Translations under genes and position numbers: made by a program
Part shown: positions 17,484 through 29,080 of the stretch, piece by piece
Layout of the letters: each line of letters starts with the position of its first letter
Position numbering within the stretch: position 1 is the stretch's first letter
Notes under the pieces: generated by a model
What the model was told of the DNA's origin: nothing
Seen by the model: only the letters and a program-made list of their open reading frames with translations
Databases searched by the model: none
Assembly (NCBI RefSeq): GCF_964340395.1
Contig: NC_135551.1
Coordinates: forward strand, 7,741,879-7,805,878
Origin: Glandiceps talaboti
Lineage: Eukaryota > Hemichordata > Enteropneusta > Spengelidae
Length of the DNA: 64,000 nucleotides
Reading direction: 5' to 3'

Positions 17484-17830
17484 TCCTGTGATAGTCAAAT
17501 GGTTAGAGTAGCCAGCTTGGAATCTGTAGGTTCTGGTTTGTTTCTGAATGACTAAAAGTCCTCAGCCATGCTTGTGTTGTTCCCTCCAATCCAACCCAGC
17601 TGTATAGATGGGGACCTGGTAGGACAGATTTTGCTATGTGAATGCTTTAAACCTATGGGCTTTAATAGAGGCTAAAATGGATTGTATGCTCCATATGGAG
17701 TTGATGGAGTTGACGAAGTATAAAGGACGTTGTGCCATTATGGGAGCATGCCAGAGGTAACACTATTGTAAAGTGCTTTGAGAACTTTGGGAAAGCACTC
17801 TGTAAAGACTAACATTATTATTATCATTAA
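17484..17830 (+). mobile_element. tRNA-derived SINE, diverged plus-strand copy
   Basis: It shares AAATGGTTAGAGTAGCCAGC, CTTGGAATCTGTAGGTT, CAGCTGTATAGATGGGGACC and the tail TAAAGTGCTTTGAGAAC...ATTATTATTATC with the minus-strand copy at 12437-12772. The B box is degraded. It lies just upstream of the PGGHG gene. Confidence 0.7.
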
Positions 17831-18031
17831 CAATGCCAGAAGACAATATTTAATGTTAGTGAAGTTATACATTAATAATATACTAGTATAGTTTGATAAG
17901 AGTTTTAGTACTTTTCACCTGTGTCAAAAATCTTATAAACTCAGTTTGTGTCACTTCTACTGGTTTTTCCCTGTGTACCTCATAGTAGTAATTCAGGTTC
18001 TCACTTTCCTTTTCAGAAAGTTGGCTTGATC

Positions 18032-21000
18032 ATGAAGCATCATTCTATACTTGTAGTGATATCAACCTTATTATTGATTGCTGTGGATGCAAAAACTGAC
18101 CTATCTGGTAATTTAAAACAAGATGAGAATGAAGTGAAAACAACGTCCCTCAATAATTACGTCATTCAAGATGCAGGTGATGACTACTTCGTAGACAGAC
18201 ATCAAAATGGAGTTAATGTCGTCCGTATACCACAACAGACATCGGATGATGTAAAGTTGACAGGAAAGTTATCTCTAGATTCATCACCCTTGTTTGCTAA
18301 TGAAGATCTCCAGGACCAATCTACTGACCCTACAGTCTTTGTGAGTGATAAGTAAGTTATCAAAGAACTATTGAAAGTACCCTTGTAAACATATGGTACA
18401 GCAAAATAAACAAACAAGCCATAGATGTGTACTTTTATGATGTGTGGTTGCTAGGTTACAATTCATGATGCTTAATTGTTGCTAGGCAACAATTAATGAA
18501 GTTCTTTTTATTGTTACTTGGTTACAAGTTATGATATTGTTTATTGTTGCTAGGCAACAATTCAACTAATGTTGCTAGGTTACAATTCATAATATTTTAG
18601 TTTTGCTAGGTTGCATGTCATGATATTATTTTTTTTGTTGCTACGTTACAATTCAACTTAGGTTTTGTTGCTAGGTTACAATTCATGATGTTGTTTTATT
18701 GTTGCTTTAATAGTCATGATATCCTGTATTATTGCTAGGTTACATTTCATGATGTTTGTTGTTGCTAGGTTACATTTCATGATGTTGCTAGGTTACAGTT
18801 TATGGTGCTGTTGTATTGATAGGTTCAAACTTATGATGTTGCTTGTTGCTAGGTTACAGTTCATGATGTTGTTTTCTTGTTACTAGGTTACCAAGTAACA
18901 ACAGATACATGGCATCTGTTGGCAATGGTTATGTATCTACAGTCGTGTACAGTAATACTGTGTACATGAATGGCGTGTACAATGGATTTTTATCACAAAG
19001 TCATCGTGCAAGGATTCCGTCTCCCAACTCTATACAGGTATCTTTAGCTGGCAACGCTATCCATGACGGTAGCAACCAATCCTATGCACTTGATGTCAAC
19101 AAAGGTCAGTATATCATGCACTTGATGTCAACAAAGGTAAGTATATCAGGAACTTGATGTCAACAATGCAAAGGTCAGTATATCAGGAACTTGATGTCAA
19201 CAAAGGTCGGTATATCAGGAACTTGATGTCAACAAAGGTCAGTATATCAGGAACTTGATGTCAACAAAGGTGTTATGCATTGCTGGGCCTGGATGACTCG
19301 GGAATAGACTGTGGACTAATTGGGAATACCATGACAGTTCCACAGTGGTGTGAGAGTGAGTGTGCAACATAGCTCTGTCCCGTAGTCCCAAATCTGAATG
19401 GATTTCTGTAGAACTGTGTGTGTATGTGTCTGTATAGAAAAATAACAGGAATTTCAAGAAAGAAAAACAAAATTGCAGGTCAGAATAATTTTCAAGTTCA
19501 GTATCTATTTAGATGTTATTAAACTTCACAGAATATCTGACAGCAATTAAAAAACTGTTGATAATTTTCAGAACATGGTGAATTTACTCACCTTCTTGTC
19601 AATGTGATCATGTTTTGTTATAACTTGATAAGCATATTATCAAATTCAATTTTTTCAGGTGTTTTTTTCCATCGTATCAGTACTCCTGATGTGACTGTAG
19701 AACAGCGTGTCTATGCCCACCAGTACTATACTCGTCTACTTGTCAATGATGTCATCATTACTCGTCAATCGCAATCTACATATCCAATCACAGTCAATTT
19801 ACAAACTAATTATGGACCTGAGAGTAATGATATAGATTTTAAAATGAGTCCAGTACAACAAGGAGTTAGGTGAGTGTGTCTCAGTCTGTCTCAGTGTGTC
19901 TGTCTGTCTGTCTGTCTGTCTGTCTTTCTGTCTGCATCTGTTTCTGTCTGTCTGCCTCTGTCTTTCTGTCTGTGCATCTATCTCTCTGTCTGTCTGTCTG
20001 TCTGTCTGTCTCAATCTGTCTGTTTCTGAATGTCTATCTGTGGCTGTCTGTTATTCATACTTGTCAATGAGTCTCTGCGATATGCTTGTCTCTAAATTGA
20101 CTCTCTGACTTCCTGTTTATCTCTCCATTAGTTTCTGAAAGTTTTTCTGTAGCTGTATACTTATTTGACTGTCACTGACTGTCTGTCTGTCTGTGACTCT
20201 GTGACTTTGTCAGATTGATTTCTTTCTCTCTCTGTTTCATCAACTGAGTGTGTGCTCTTCACTTCTCATCACCTATACATTTAACACTACATACATATAT
20301 ATTACACCCCAAAGATCATATACCGCAGTTGGTTACATAAATCAATAAAAACATTGATTTTATTTTCAAACACTCAGAAATTGTGTCACAAATTGAATAC
20401 CATTTCCTGTAATGTTGTTACTCTAAAGTCTTATCTATAATAAACATTGATTTAATTTTCAAACTCTGAAATTCTATCGCTTTGAAAGCGCTCAGTGTTT
20501 GATAACCGTTACATCAATTCATTTCCTTAATGTTGATACGCTAAAGTCTTATTTACAATACACAGGGAGCAGAAAGGAAGTGTATGAAATTGATAAATAC
20601 CCTGGGAAATTATGGTACAATTGCACATTTATTATCAGATTTGAGTTTAGGCACCTGGAGTTAAATGCTTTGTTTGCCTTCCACGTGTGGAGAGGTGTTT
20701 TGGCAGATTTAGAAAAAACAAAACAAAACAAAACAAATTTCATTCTGCTCAAAATTCTATTCTACTAAAAATGGAAAGACTGCACAGATATCATCAGAAT
20801 AACTACATTTCTAAATAATTGTTTAAGACAATCAAACTTTAAACTTTGACATTTTATATTTCACCAGTCTAGTAGATTTAGATGCAAACTGAAAATGAAT
20901 GAACAGGAAAGTGAATTTTACATGACATGCTACTATTGTGGGGTTTTTTTCTTCTGTTTTTGCTTTTTTTTTCCTGTCTGCCTGATAGGTTAGTGGGGAA

Positions 21001-24000
21001 ATTTAAGGACAACAAACAAAGTAGTTAATGGAGCCTTATTGTGACCAAGTAACAGTGCAGTAGGGTTCATACCTGCCATAGTTTTATTGCACTGGTCATG
21101 TCTATAAGAGAATCATTGTCAAGCAAGACATAGCAAAGCCCAGTTCAACTTACGTGTCTCCTGTGAAGTACTATATATTGTAATGATGATCGTACTTTAA
21201 TTATTATATTACCCTTGACATATTTTATGATATTTTTCCCCAGTAGTTTTCTTTGCTCAGCTGAGGAAAATGGGAGTGACCTAAGGGGTCCTTGTCTATC
21301 CTTAGGTTATGAGTATTTTCTGAATGAAGACAAATATTGGGGAATCATATAACTTTATCTCCCCAAATATAATTTATGCAAAATCAGGAAAACTAATGGC
21401 AACTTGGAACATTGTGACTCATATTTAAATACCGCAAAATCAGTGATGTATAAGATACAGGTTGTCGTAACATAGTACAAACCAGGATATATAATCCATA
21501 TTTTCTGTTCAAAGACAATAACTTGGCTTGAGTATGGAATAATGGTCAATAAACACTTGTGTTTCTGACAGATCAATGCATGGTGAAATCAAACACAGAG
21601 AAACCCTGAAAGCCAGTAAACCTGAGGTATTTGTGTATTGGACAGATGTCCCAGACAATGTTACATTACCAGGTTCGCAACAAAGTCAGAAGTGGACATT
21701 TTTGACATCCATGGCTCTTAATGATCAAGATGCTCATAAATTTTACAAGTTAGGAATTGAATTATTGGCAGATGATGATAAACTGTACAATTCTCATGTT
21801 GGTGCCTGGCAATACAAATGGAATCATGGACGAATTGACTTGGAAGGCAATCTCAATCTAGCTAAAGCTATCTATGGTAGTATGTACTACATTCTCAGCT
21901 CTCTGCCACCGTTATTGACAGACGAGAGTTTTAAATTTCCATTTTATGGATTGAGTCCTGGTGGATTGGCTCAAGGAGCAAGAGACAAAGACTATGATGG
22001 ACATGTATTTTGGGATATGGAAACTTGGATGTACCCTACAATGTTGATGTTTTATCCATCACTAGCCAAAGAGATGTTGTTATACCGTACAGCACATTTA
22101 GATGCAGCGAAGGAGAATGCTAAAGATTACGGTTGCCATGGTGCAAAGTTTCCATGGGAAAGTGCCTACACAGGTACAGAACTGTATTTTCCAATTTTAG
22201 TTTTTCTTTAATATTTTTTCTCTCAAAAATTGTTTGTTTACATTATGCAGAATGAAGAGTATATTATGTAAATTAGGTAATTATATATGCAAAATCAGAA
22301 ATTGTAATGTAAGTTGTGCAGGCGTACAAAGTTGTGTTTAGTTAATCGTTCAGAACGCAAATGTTAAAGACAGTGGAATGTCCAGAAGGCAACACTCATG
22401 ATTTTGTTTTCTAAACATGTCAGTATTTTTGCCATTTTTCAAAAAACTCTCAACAAATGATGAAAATGAGGTTAATAGAGGATAAAGTGGTAAACCAATT
22501 TTTCCATATCATTAACAGCTCTATTCAAAACATAACAATATCGTGCACCATTCATTTCACTCGTCTCAATATGAATTAACCTTTAATTTGTTGATTATTT
22601 TGTTTAAAAACAATTTTCACAGGTTTTGATGTCTGCCCTGGTCCAATTTACTCCAAAAATGAAATCCATATTTCAGGAGACATTGCATATGCTATTCAAC
22701 AATATTTGTCTGTAACCATGGATACAGATTTCCTGACCAACCAACGTGGTTTTGAATTGTTGAAGGAAGTAGCTACATTTTGGGCTCATAGGGTTGAATT
22801 GAATTCACATACAAAATTATATGAAATTCATGGTAAGTCGCTTATTTTTTCACCATCGAATTTGAATGTAAATATGAGTGTGAATATGAATGTGAATGTA
22901 ATTGTATAGTGCTATCGTCTTGACAACCATAGAGAAAAGCACACATTACATGTTACTTTGTACCCTTTCCATGGTTATGCCTTGTATTTACATTTCATTG
23001 GCAATGCAATGTGACAAAGATGGGATACAACACAGAATTTAAAAACTAAACTCTGCTATATACAATCTATTTTTTTTTTCAGATGTAATGGGACCAGATG
23101 AATACCATCAGAGTGTGAAAAATTCAGTTTATACCAATGTAATTGCTAAAATCAGTCTAAATTTGCCATATTATGCTGCCAAAATGATCAATGCTACACT
23201 GCCAGCAGACTGGAAGAATATTGCTGATAACATGTATATACCATTTGATAAGGAACACCAATATCACCCAGAGTATGATGGATATAGGAATGGTAGGTTG
23301 ATAAGATGGATATACCATTTGATAAGGAAAACCATTATCACCCGGAATATGATTGATATAGCAATGGTAGGTTGATAAGATGTGTATACCATTTGATAAG
23401 GAACACCAATATCACCCTGAATATGATTGATATAGCAATGGTAGGTTGATAAGATGTGTATACCATTTGATAAGGAAACAAATATCATCCAGAATACAAT
23501 GGATATATAAATGATAGCTTCATAAGGTGTATATACCACATGATAAGTAATAGAGTATAGGGTTGGTTTTAAGTGTATTATCTGGAGACATAAAGGAACA
23601 TTTTATTTCATCTATTCCTCCTCTAGGCACCATTGGCAAACAAGTCAGTGATCCTACTTGGTTTTATTTAGACATTGATTTATTTCATCTAGGCACCATT
23701 GTCAAGTAAGCTGATGTGATTCTACCTCGTTTTTATTTACATTTCATCCATCCCCCCTCTAGGCACCACTGTCAAGCAAGCTGATGTGATTCTACTTGGC
23801 TTTCCACTGATGTACAACCTAAGTCAAACAGTGCGTAGAAATGATCTTGTCTACTATGAGAAGCACACAGATTCACATGGTCCAGCAATGACATGGGGAA
23901 TGTTTTCTATTGGATGGTTAGAATTGGGAGAACTAGAGAAAGCCAATGCAGTCTTTAATCGTAGCTTTGCCAACATACAAGAACCATTCAAGGTAGGTAA

Positions 24001-25996
24001 TTGTTGATAGAGAATATTTATTGTGACATATGTACCTACCAGTGATTACTTGCACCATAGACCAGTGCAGCTAGTTGCCTACTAGTGGTATTTACACTGC
24101 AGTGCAATACCGAAAACATTATTACATATGTGTATGCAAATGATATGCAAATGAGTGCAATCATTCCATGCATGCAAAATGATTACATAGAGTAGTGTGA
24201 TCTTTAGTAAACATACATTGCAATTTTGCTGTTTCGGATAAACATATGTAATAATAGCAGAAGCCCATGATGTATGATTGTCAGTGTGAGTATCTGATAT
24301 GTTTACACTTGTTTACTGCTATCTTACTTCACTTTCATTTATTACACTCATGAAAGTACAGTCATAGAGAACACATTACGCATTTGAGCAAATAACCCCC
24401 CACCCCCACCCTCAAAGTGCTACACTGGCAGTCACACATCATGGGATTCTGTCACACTATATAGATTAGATTAGATTAGATTAGATTAGATATAACTTTA
24501 TTACAACCATGTAGAAATTTGACAATTCTATTTTAGGTACATAAGTGTAATAAAGCTATTTAAGAATACTACAATGAAATAGGCTAATGTTAAAGTAAAA
24601 CAATTTTCTTGATTACATATTTTTACATGTGTTTAGATATATGTCCATCAAAATCAGTTTATTTTAATTTCACCATCATGTTTATATATGGTATATTATT
24701 GATGGTATAATAACAGTTTCTTTCTCCATTCCCAAATTCTGAAATTTAGTAGAGATACGCTATAAATCACATTTTGTATGAAATAAGCTGTCAGGAATAG
24801 TTCTTAACAGAATATGAAATTCTGAGAATTACAAAATTCACCACTTTCATGGTATCTTATACTAATTAAAACAAGAATAAATGAAAATGAAGATGTACAG
24901 GAAAGGTAAAAACAACAACACAGCAGAAAATTACACAAAAAGTGATATTTTAATCTTCAAGTGACCATATGGATGGCAAATGGGTGTTTATTTACGGATT
25001 TATAATTCATACAACAACGCTACTATGTTTTTATACTTGAATAAACTAACTGATACAACTCGTACAAAGTCCTTGTTTGTAACTCTACAAAGTTCAAACA
25101 ATTAAAAATGCAAAATATTTGTTATTACATGTACATCAACAAACTTTTTACAAACGTTTTTAGCTTTTTGTAATTTATTGAGTTATAAACACGGATTTGG
25201 TCGAAATTGTTTCATAATGTTTTTTCAAGTAGGAAAACATAGTAAAGTTGTCTTCAAAATTAGAAATCCAAATTAATACTCATTTGTCATCTGTATGCCC
25301 ACTTTAATAATCATATTTTATTTTAATTTTTCATAAGATATGGACAGAAATATCAGATGGTACAGGCACTATTAATTTTTGTACTGGAATGGGTGGATTT
25401 CTACAAGCTGTGTTGTTTGGATATGGAGGATTTCGTCTCTATTTGGATCATTTGGAATTCAATCCTGTCCTTCCACCATCAACTACAAGATTTAATATCA
25501 CAGGACTTAACTATCTAGATTCATCACTAGACTTTGTGATTTCTGAAGACAACATGATTGTTAACATGACAGATCATAGTATAGGGACTGCTGACTTGAC
25601 ACTTGTATACAATGGACAACAGACACTATTACAAACAGGTATGCATAATGTATATTATATCAACACTAGTACAATTAACAAACAAACCTACAAACATGTA
25701 CACAAAATATTAATTTAAAAAAAAGATCTGATCATTCAGATATGCGTGTGCGTGTGTGTGTTGTATGTATGTTGTATGTAGGTAGGTAGGTAGGTAGGTA
25801 GGTAGGTAGGTAGGTATGTATGTATGTAGGTAGGTAGGTAGGTAGGTAGGTAGGTAGGTAGGTAGGTAGGTAGGTAGGTATGTATGTATGTATGTATGTA
25901 TGTATGTAGGTAGGTAGGTAGGTAGGTAGGTATGTATGTATGTATGTACCGGTATGTATGTATGTATGTATGTATGTATGGTTATTGTACGTACTT

Positions 25997-26031
<35 letters not shown>

Positions 26032-26564
26032 TACGTATGTATGTATGTATGTATGTATGTATGTATGTATGTATGTATGTGTGTGTATGTATGTATGTAT
26101 GTATGTATGTATGTGTGTGTGTATGTATGTATGTATGTATGTATGTATATATGTATGTATTTATTTGTGTGTGTGTTGTATGCAAGTGTCTAGCATTAAT
26201 TTGTGTACCACTTCATTGTGACTTGTCTTACCTCTATGTTTGAAAATGTCTTGCTAAAGATTTCATAATTTCAAAATGCAGTAAAATTGCTAGTACTATG
26301 ATAATGAAATCACCCTACATGTATATAAAACATTTATGAATCTTGGTTAGTGAGAAAAGACATTACAAACCCAAAAGTCACCAAAATAAAAGTAATAACC
26401 TATACATATAGTATTAAACACAAAGAAAATATTCCACATTTATGCATACAATTCTTTTTACCTTTTTTACCCCAGTTTTCAAAATTTGTTTTATTTAAGG
26501 TAAACCTATCAAGTTAAAGAGAGGAAAAGCTGAAATTATTCCATCCAAGTCAATCAAACATTGA
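18032..26564 (+). CDS. PGGHG: Secreted PGGHG-like GH65 glucosidase (protein-glucosylgalactosylhydroxylysine glucosidase family), nine exons
   Basis: Coding exons are 18032-18351, 18887-19104, 19659-19869, 21572-22173, 22623-22832, 23083-23292, 23763-23992, 25338-25638 and 26500-26564 (TGA). All phases agree and give 788 aa; human PGGHG (ATHL1) is 737. The family removes glucose from Glc-Gal-hydroxylysine units of collagen. Family landmarks in order are NGVYNG, THRA-like [63 protein letters not shown] (general-acid Glu of GH65), FHPE-like [41 protein letters not shown] and TGMGGFLQA. The start was chosen at 18032 because [20 protein letters not shown] is a clear signal peptide just after a possible 5' UTR acceptor (18015). 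An acidic ~85-residue extension precedes the catalytic N-domain. Several N-glycosylation sequons (NVT, NAT, NIT, NMT) fit secretion. Human PGGHG is described as lacking a signal peptide, so localisation may differ. Confidence 0.94.
18445..18893 (+). repeat. Minisatellite of acceptor-like units ending in the real exon 2 acceptor
   Basis: About fifteen units share TTGTTGCTAGGTTACA followed by TTCATGATG, with 20-45 bp spacing. The last one, TTGTTACTAGGTTACC, is the actual acceptor of PGGHG exon 2 (exon starts 18887). Each unit therefore carries a T-rich tract, an AG and the first exon bases. Confidence 0.85.
19073..19269 (+). repeat. Tandem array of PGGHG exon 2 end plus donor
   Basis: CTTGATGTCAACAAAG followed by GTCAGTATATCA is repeated with spacings 32, 37, 32, 32 and 32. 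The real donor is after 19104; copies would cut after 19136, 19173, 19205, 19237 and 19269. The second copy has GTAAGT, a better consensus than the first. A stop in the read-through frame before 19173 and phase conflicts favour use of the first. Confidence 0.88.
19885..20060. repeat. (TGTC)n microsatellite
   Basis: An imperfect TGTC/TCTG tetranucleotide tract starts right after the donor of PGGHG exon 3. No coding content. Confidence 0.9.
23236..23540 (+). repeat. 74-bp tandem array of PGGHG exon 6 end plus donor
   Basis: The unit contains ATACCATTTGATAAGGAA, CACCAATATCACCC and the junction AATG/GTAGGTTGATAAGATG. The real donor follows 23292. Copies follow 23366 and 23440 exactly 74 bp apart, and a fourth at 23513 has lost the GT (ATAGCT). 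The first copy is coding ([18 protein letters not shown]). Confidence 0.9.
23608..23802 (+). repeat. Tandem array of PGGHG exon 7 acceptor plus exon start
   Basis: Three units have a T-rich tract, CTAG/GCACCA and a following GTCAAG-AAGCTGATGTGATTC-like stretch. Candidate exon starts are 23627, 23693 and 23763. Only the last gives the full conserved exon ([13 protein letters not shown]). Earlier copies carry changes such as GTAAGC for GCAAGC. Confidence 0.88.
24958..25306. mobile_element. Palindromic MITE, family M copy 2
   Basis: The left end AAGTGACCATATGGATG and the right end GTATGCCCACTTTAA are inverted relatives. The middle has TTGTTATTACATGTAC. It lies in PGGHG intron 7 and ends about 30 bp before the exon 8 acceptor. 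Confidence 0.8.
25768..26175. repeat. (GTAG)n/(TATG)n/(GT)n compound microsatellite
   Basis: Alternating GTAG, GTAT and GT blocks in the last PGGHG intron. Met-Tyr-Val-Cys reading frames across it are artefacts. Confidence 0.96.
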
Positions 26565-29080
26565 TCAGCAATGGAAAGAAGTTTGTCAAGATGCGAATTT
26601 AATACAGACTAGGGTGTACCATATGTTGTGTTAGAATTCTAACTGACATGTCATTGTGGTATGTGCAGAACACTTGACACTGTATGCTTCTCAAAAATCT
26701 TATTTTGTTCGAGGAAACTCCCATTGTCAGTCAAAATCATGAACAAAAATGTGAGGTCACCAAGCAATTTCTTTAAAACGAAGAACAAGCTGATCTCAAA
26801 ATGTGTTTGTGTTATAATTTAAATGTGGTCACCAAACAAGTTGTCTATTAAAATCTGTTGACAATTTCTTTGAAGACAAGATGATGAACAACCAAATTTC
26901 TTTCAGGATTTCAAAAAGACCAGGAATGATTACAAACTTAAGGTTTTGGAGTTTTCTAGCTACTTTGTTTTCAAACACATTAAAAGTGCAATTTTCCTTT
27001 AATACACATGTACACTGTGACTGCTAACTAACAAATAACATAAAATACAGATACAGTTAGACTGGCACCAGTCCCTTGCAACATTTTTTTTGTCTCATAA
27101 GCTTCAATTGTTTGAATAGGGAACTTGCAAACCTGCCATGTTGAATGTTGCATCATAGGAAATGTGATTATAAATACTAATGAATTGGTATTGTAAACAT
27201 TACTGTTTGCAACCACAAATGATCAATTCATAGTTACCCTAACCATTATGGGAGGTTTATTTTATTGGTAGCTCCAGATTAGATATTATGATAACCACAG
27301 ATAATCCCTAAGTCCTTTGCACCTGAGCATGCTCAGTCTGGATTGCAAGTTCCCTATTGAATTGAATTGAAGGAAAATGTGATCAACTTTTAAATATATT
27401 TTCGCCAGTTACTAGTAGTTTCTCCGGGCTTAATTCACCCGACTGTTTGCAATCATGTTAGGTCATACAAAGGAACACTATTGAGTAAAACTATTTTGAC
27501 TTCAAATAAAGAAAAAACCCGTCAGTGTAATATAGGGGTTACATAAAGTGTACTTAAATGGTTGCTATGCCTCCCAGTCTATTTAATATTTTCGCAACCA
27601 ATCCTAATGAATGTTACAAATGCTTCACATTACAGCAAAGTTTATATTTTTACTAATATTGGTAAGGCAAAAGCTTGATTCTCCAGCCGGAAATATGGAA
27701 TATATAGAGGGAAAGCTTATATTTGGATGCTGGACACCCATATTATTGTAATGAAATTAAATTGAAATTTTGTGATGACATCGTAGATTACAGTGCTTTC
27801 AATCGATGTATGAATGGTGATATATATAACTGAACTTGTGACAGTCCTGATGCACTGACAAAGATTTAGCAATAGTAGTCACAACATTGCCTACTCAGCG
27901 GCAATGTTGAATAACGGTTTAAATTACTAAATGATAATTCTGCCAAACTGGCATGCAATTATTCATTACTGCCAAAAAAAAACATTTATTGGATGATAAT
28001 CATTATGGCTAGACGTAAAGAGTGATATCGTGTAACAATAACAAACCTCAGTAACTGTTAACAGGCACCAAATTTGAAATTTATTATGATTGAAGTTATC
28101 AGTAATTATGCACACAATTGCGGCACCTCTTTGATCTGACCCTTCTAAATTTTGTATAAAGACACAGACCTACTTTGATAATGTATCACTATTATATTGT
28201 AGTAGTTCAACATTCCAACATCGATTGGAAACATGGTATTGTTGTCAATGACGACAATACATATAAAAAAATTCCATTTGACTATTTCTTGTTGTATGAT
28301 GAACACACTTGCTTTACTATAGGGGTCAAATAACTTCCAATTTTGATTTGTGTACACGTTGGAGCACACTTCAATCTTTTATAATTTGGTATTTTGTTGT
28401 AATTTTATGGAGATCAATAAAATGTAGAAATTTGTTTTTTTAGATTTATTTTTTTTAATGATATGTATTGATATCTTAAATAACAGTGCAGTCTTGATAG
28501 TTGGTGGGAAGCAAGTATATCAACTGGTTCTTTTTATCCTTTCTCTACTCATATTTAGAGATTTACAATTGTCTTCTTTGTGAGACGGGCTTGTTTGTGT
28601 ACCATTATCTAATCTTTCTCACAGTCCCATTAGTATGGCTTTTGGTCTGTTGAATCTGAATTCAATAAAGAGAGGGAAAAAAGAAAGACAATATATATTC
28701 ATATTGATAGCAGAATAATTTGGTCAAAAAGGGAAGTGTTTTGTTTCTAATCCTAGATCTATTGCATGTGCTATGAGAAATTTCATACATCATATTTTTT
28801 TAAAAATCTTTTAAACATTTGAAATTCTCAAACACAAGAAGTGTTCTATACTACAGTGATGCATTTCAAGAAGTATGCTGCCATTGTATTAAAGAAACCT
28901 GCCCTTTTTTATTGGCGACAAGGCTGCAGATGTTTTGATCGAACTTGTATGACTTTTATTAACATCTATTCGAAGTATTTCATGAGGAAAAGAAAAAAAC
29001 AAAGTTATAAAAATGTTTTTGATAAACACCAATAAATGATAATAAAGGTAGAACAGTATACACCAGATTGAAACTGAATG
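26565..29080. other. Intergenic, AT-rich; nothing recognised
   Basis: This is the 3' flank of PGGHG. Only short chance ORFs without family resemblance were found on either strand. No SINE or TIR pair was identified. A rigid polyadenylation signal cannot be singled out among many A-rich stretches. Confidence 0.5.

Noticed and set aside
20499-20768. 89-residue ORF within PGGHG intron 3
   Set aside because: No family resemblance, no consistent splice sites; the PGGHG frame joins 19869 directly to 21572.
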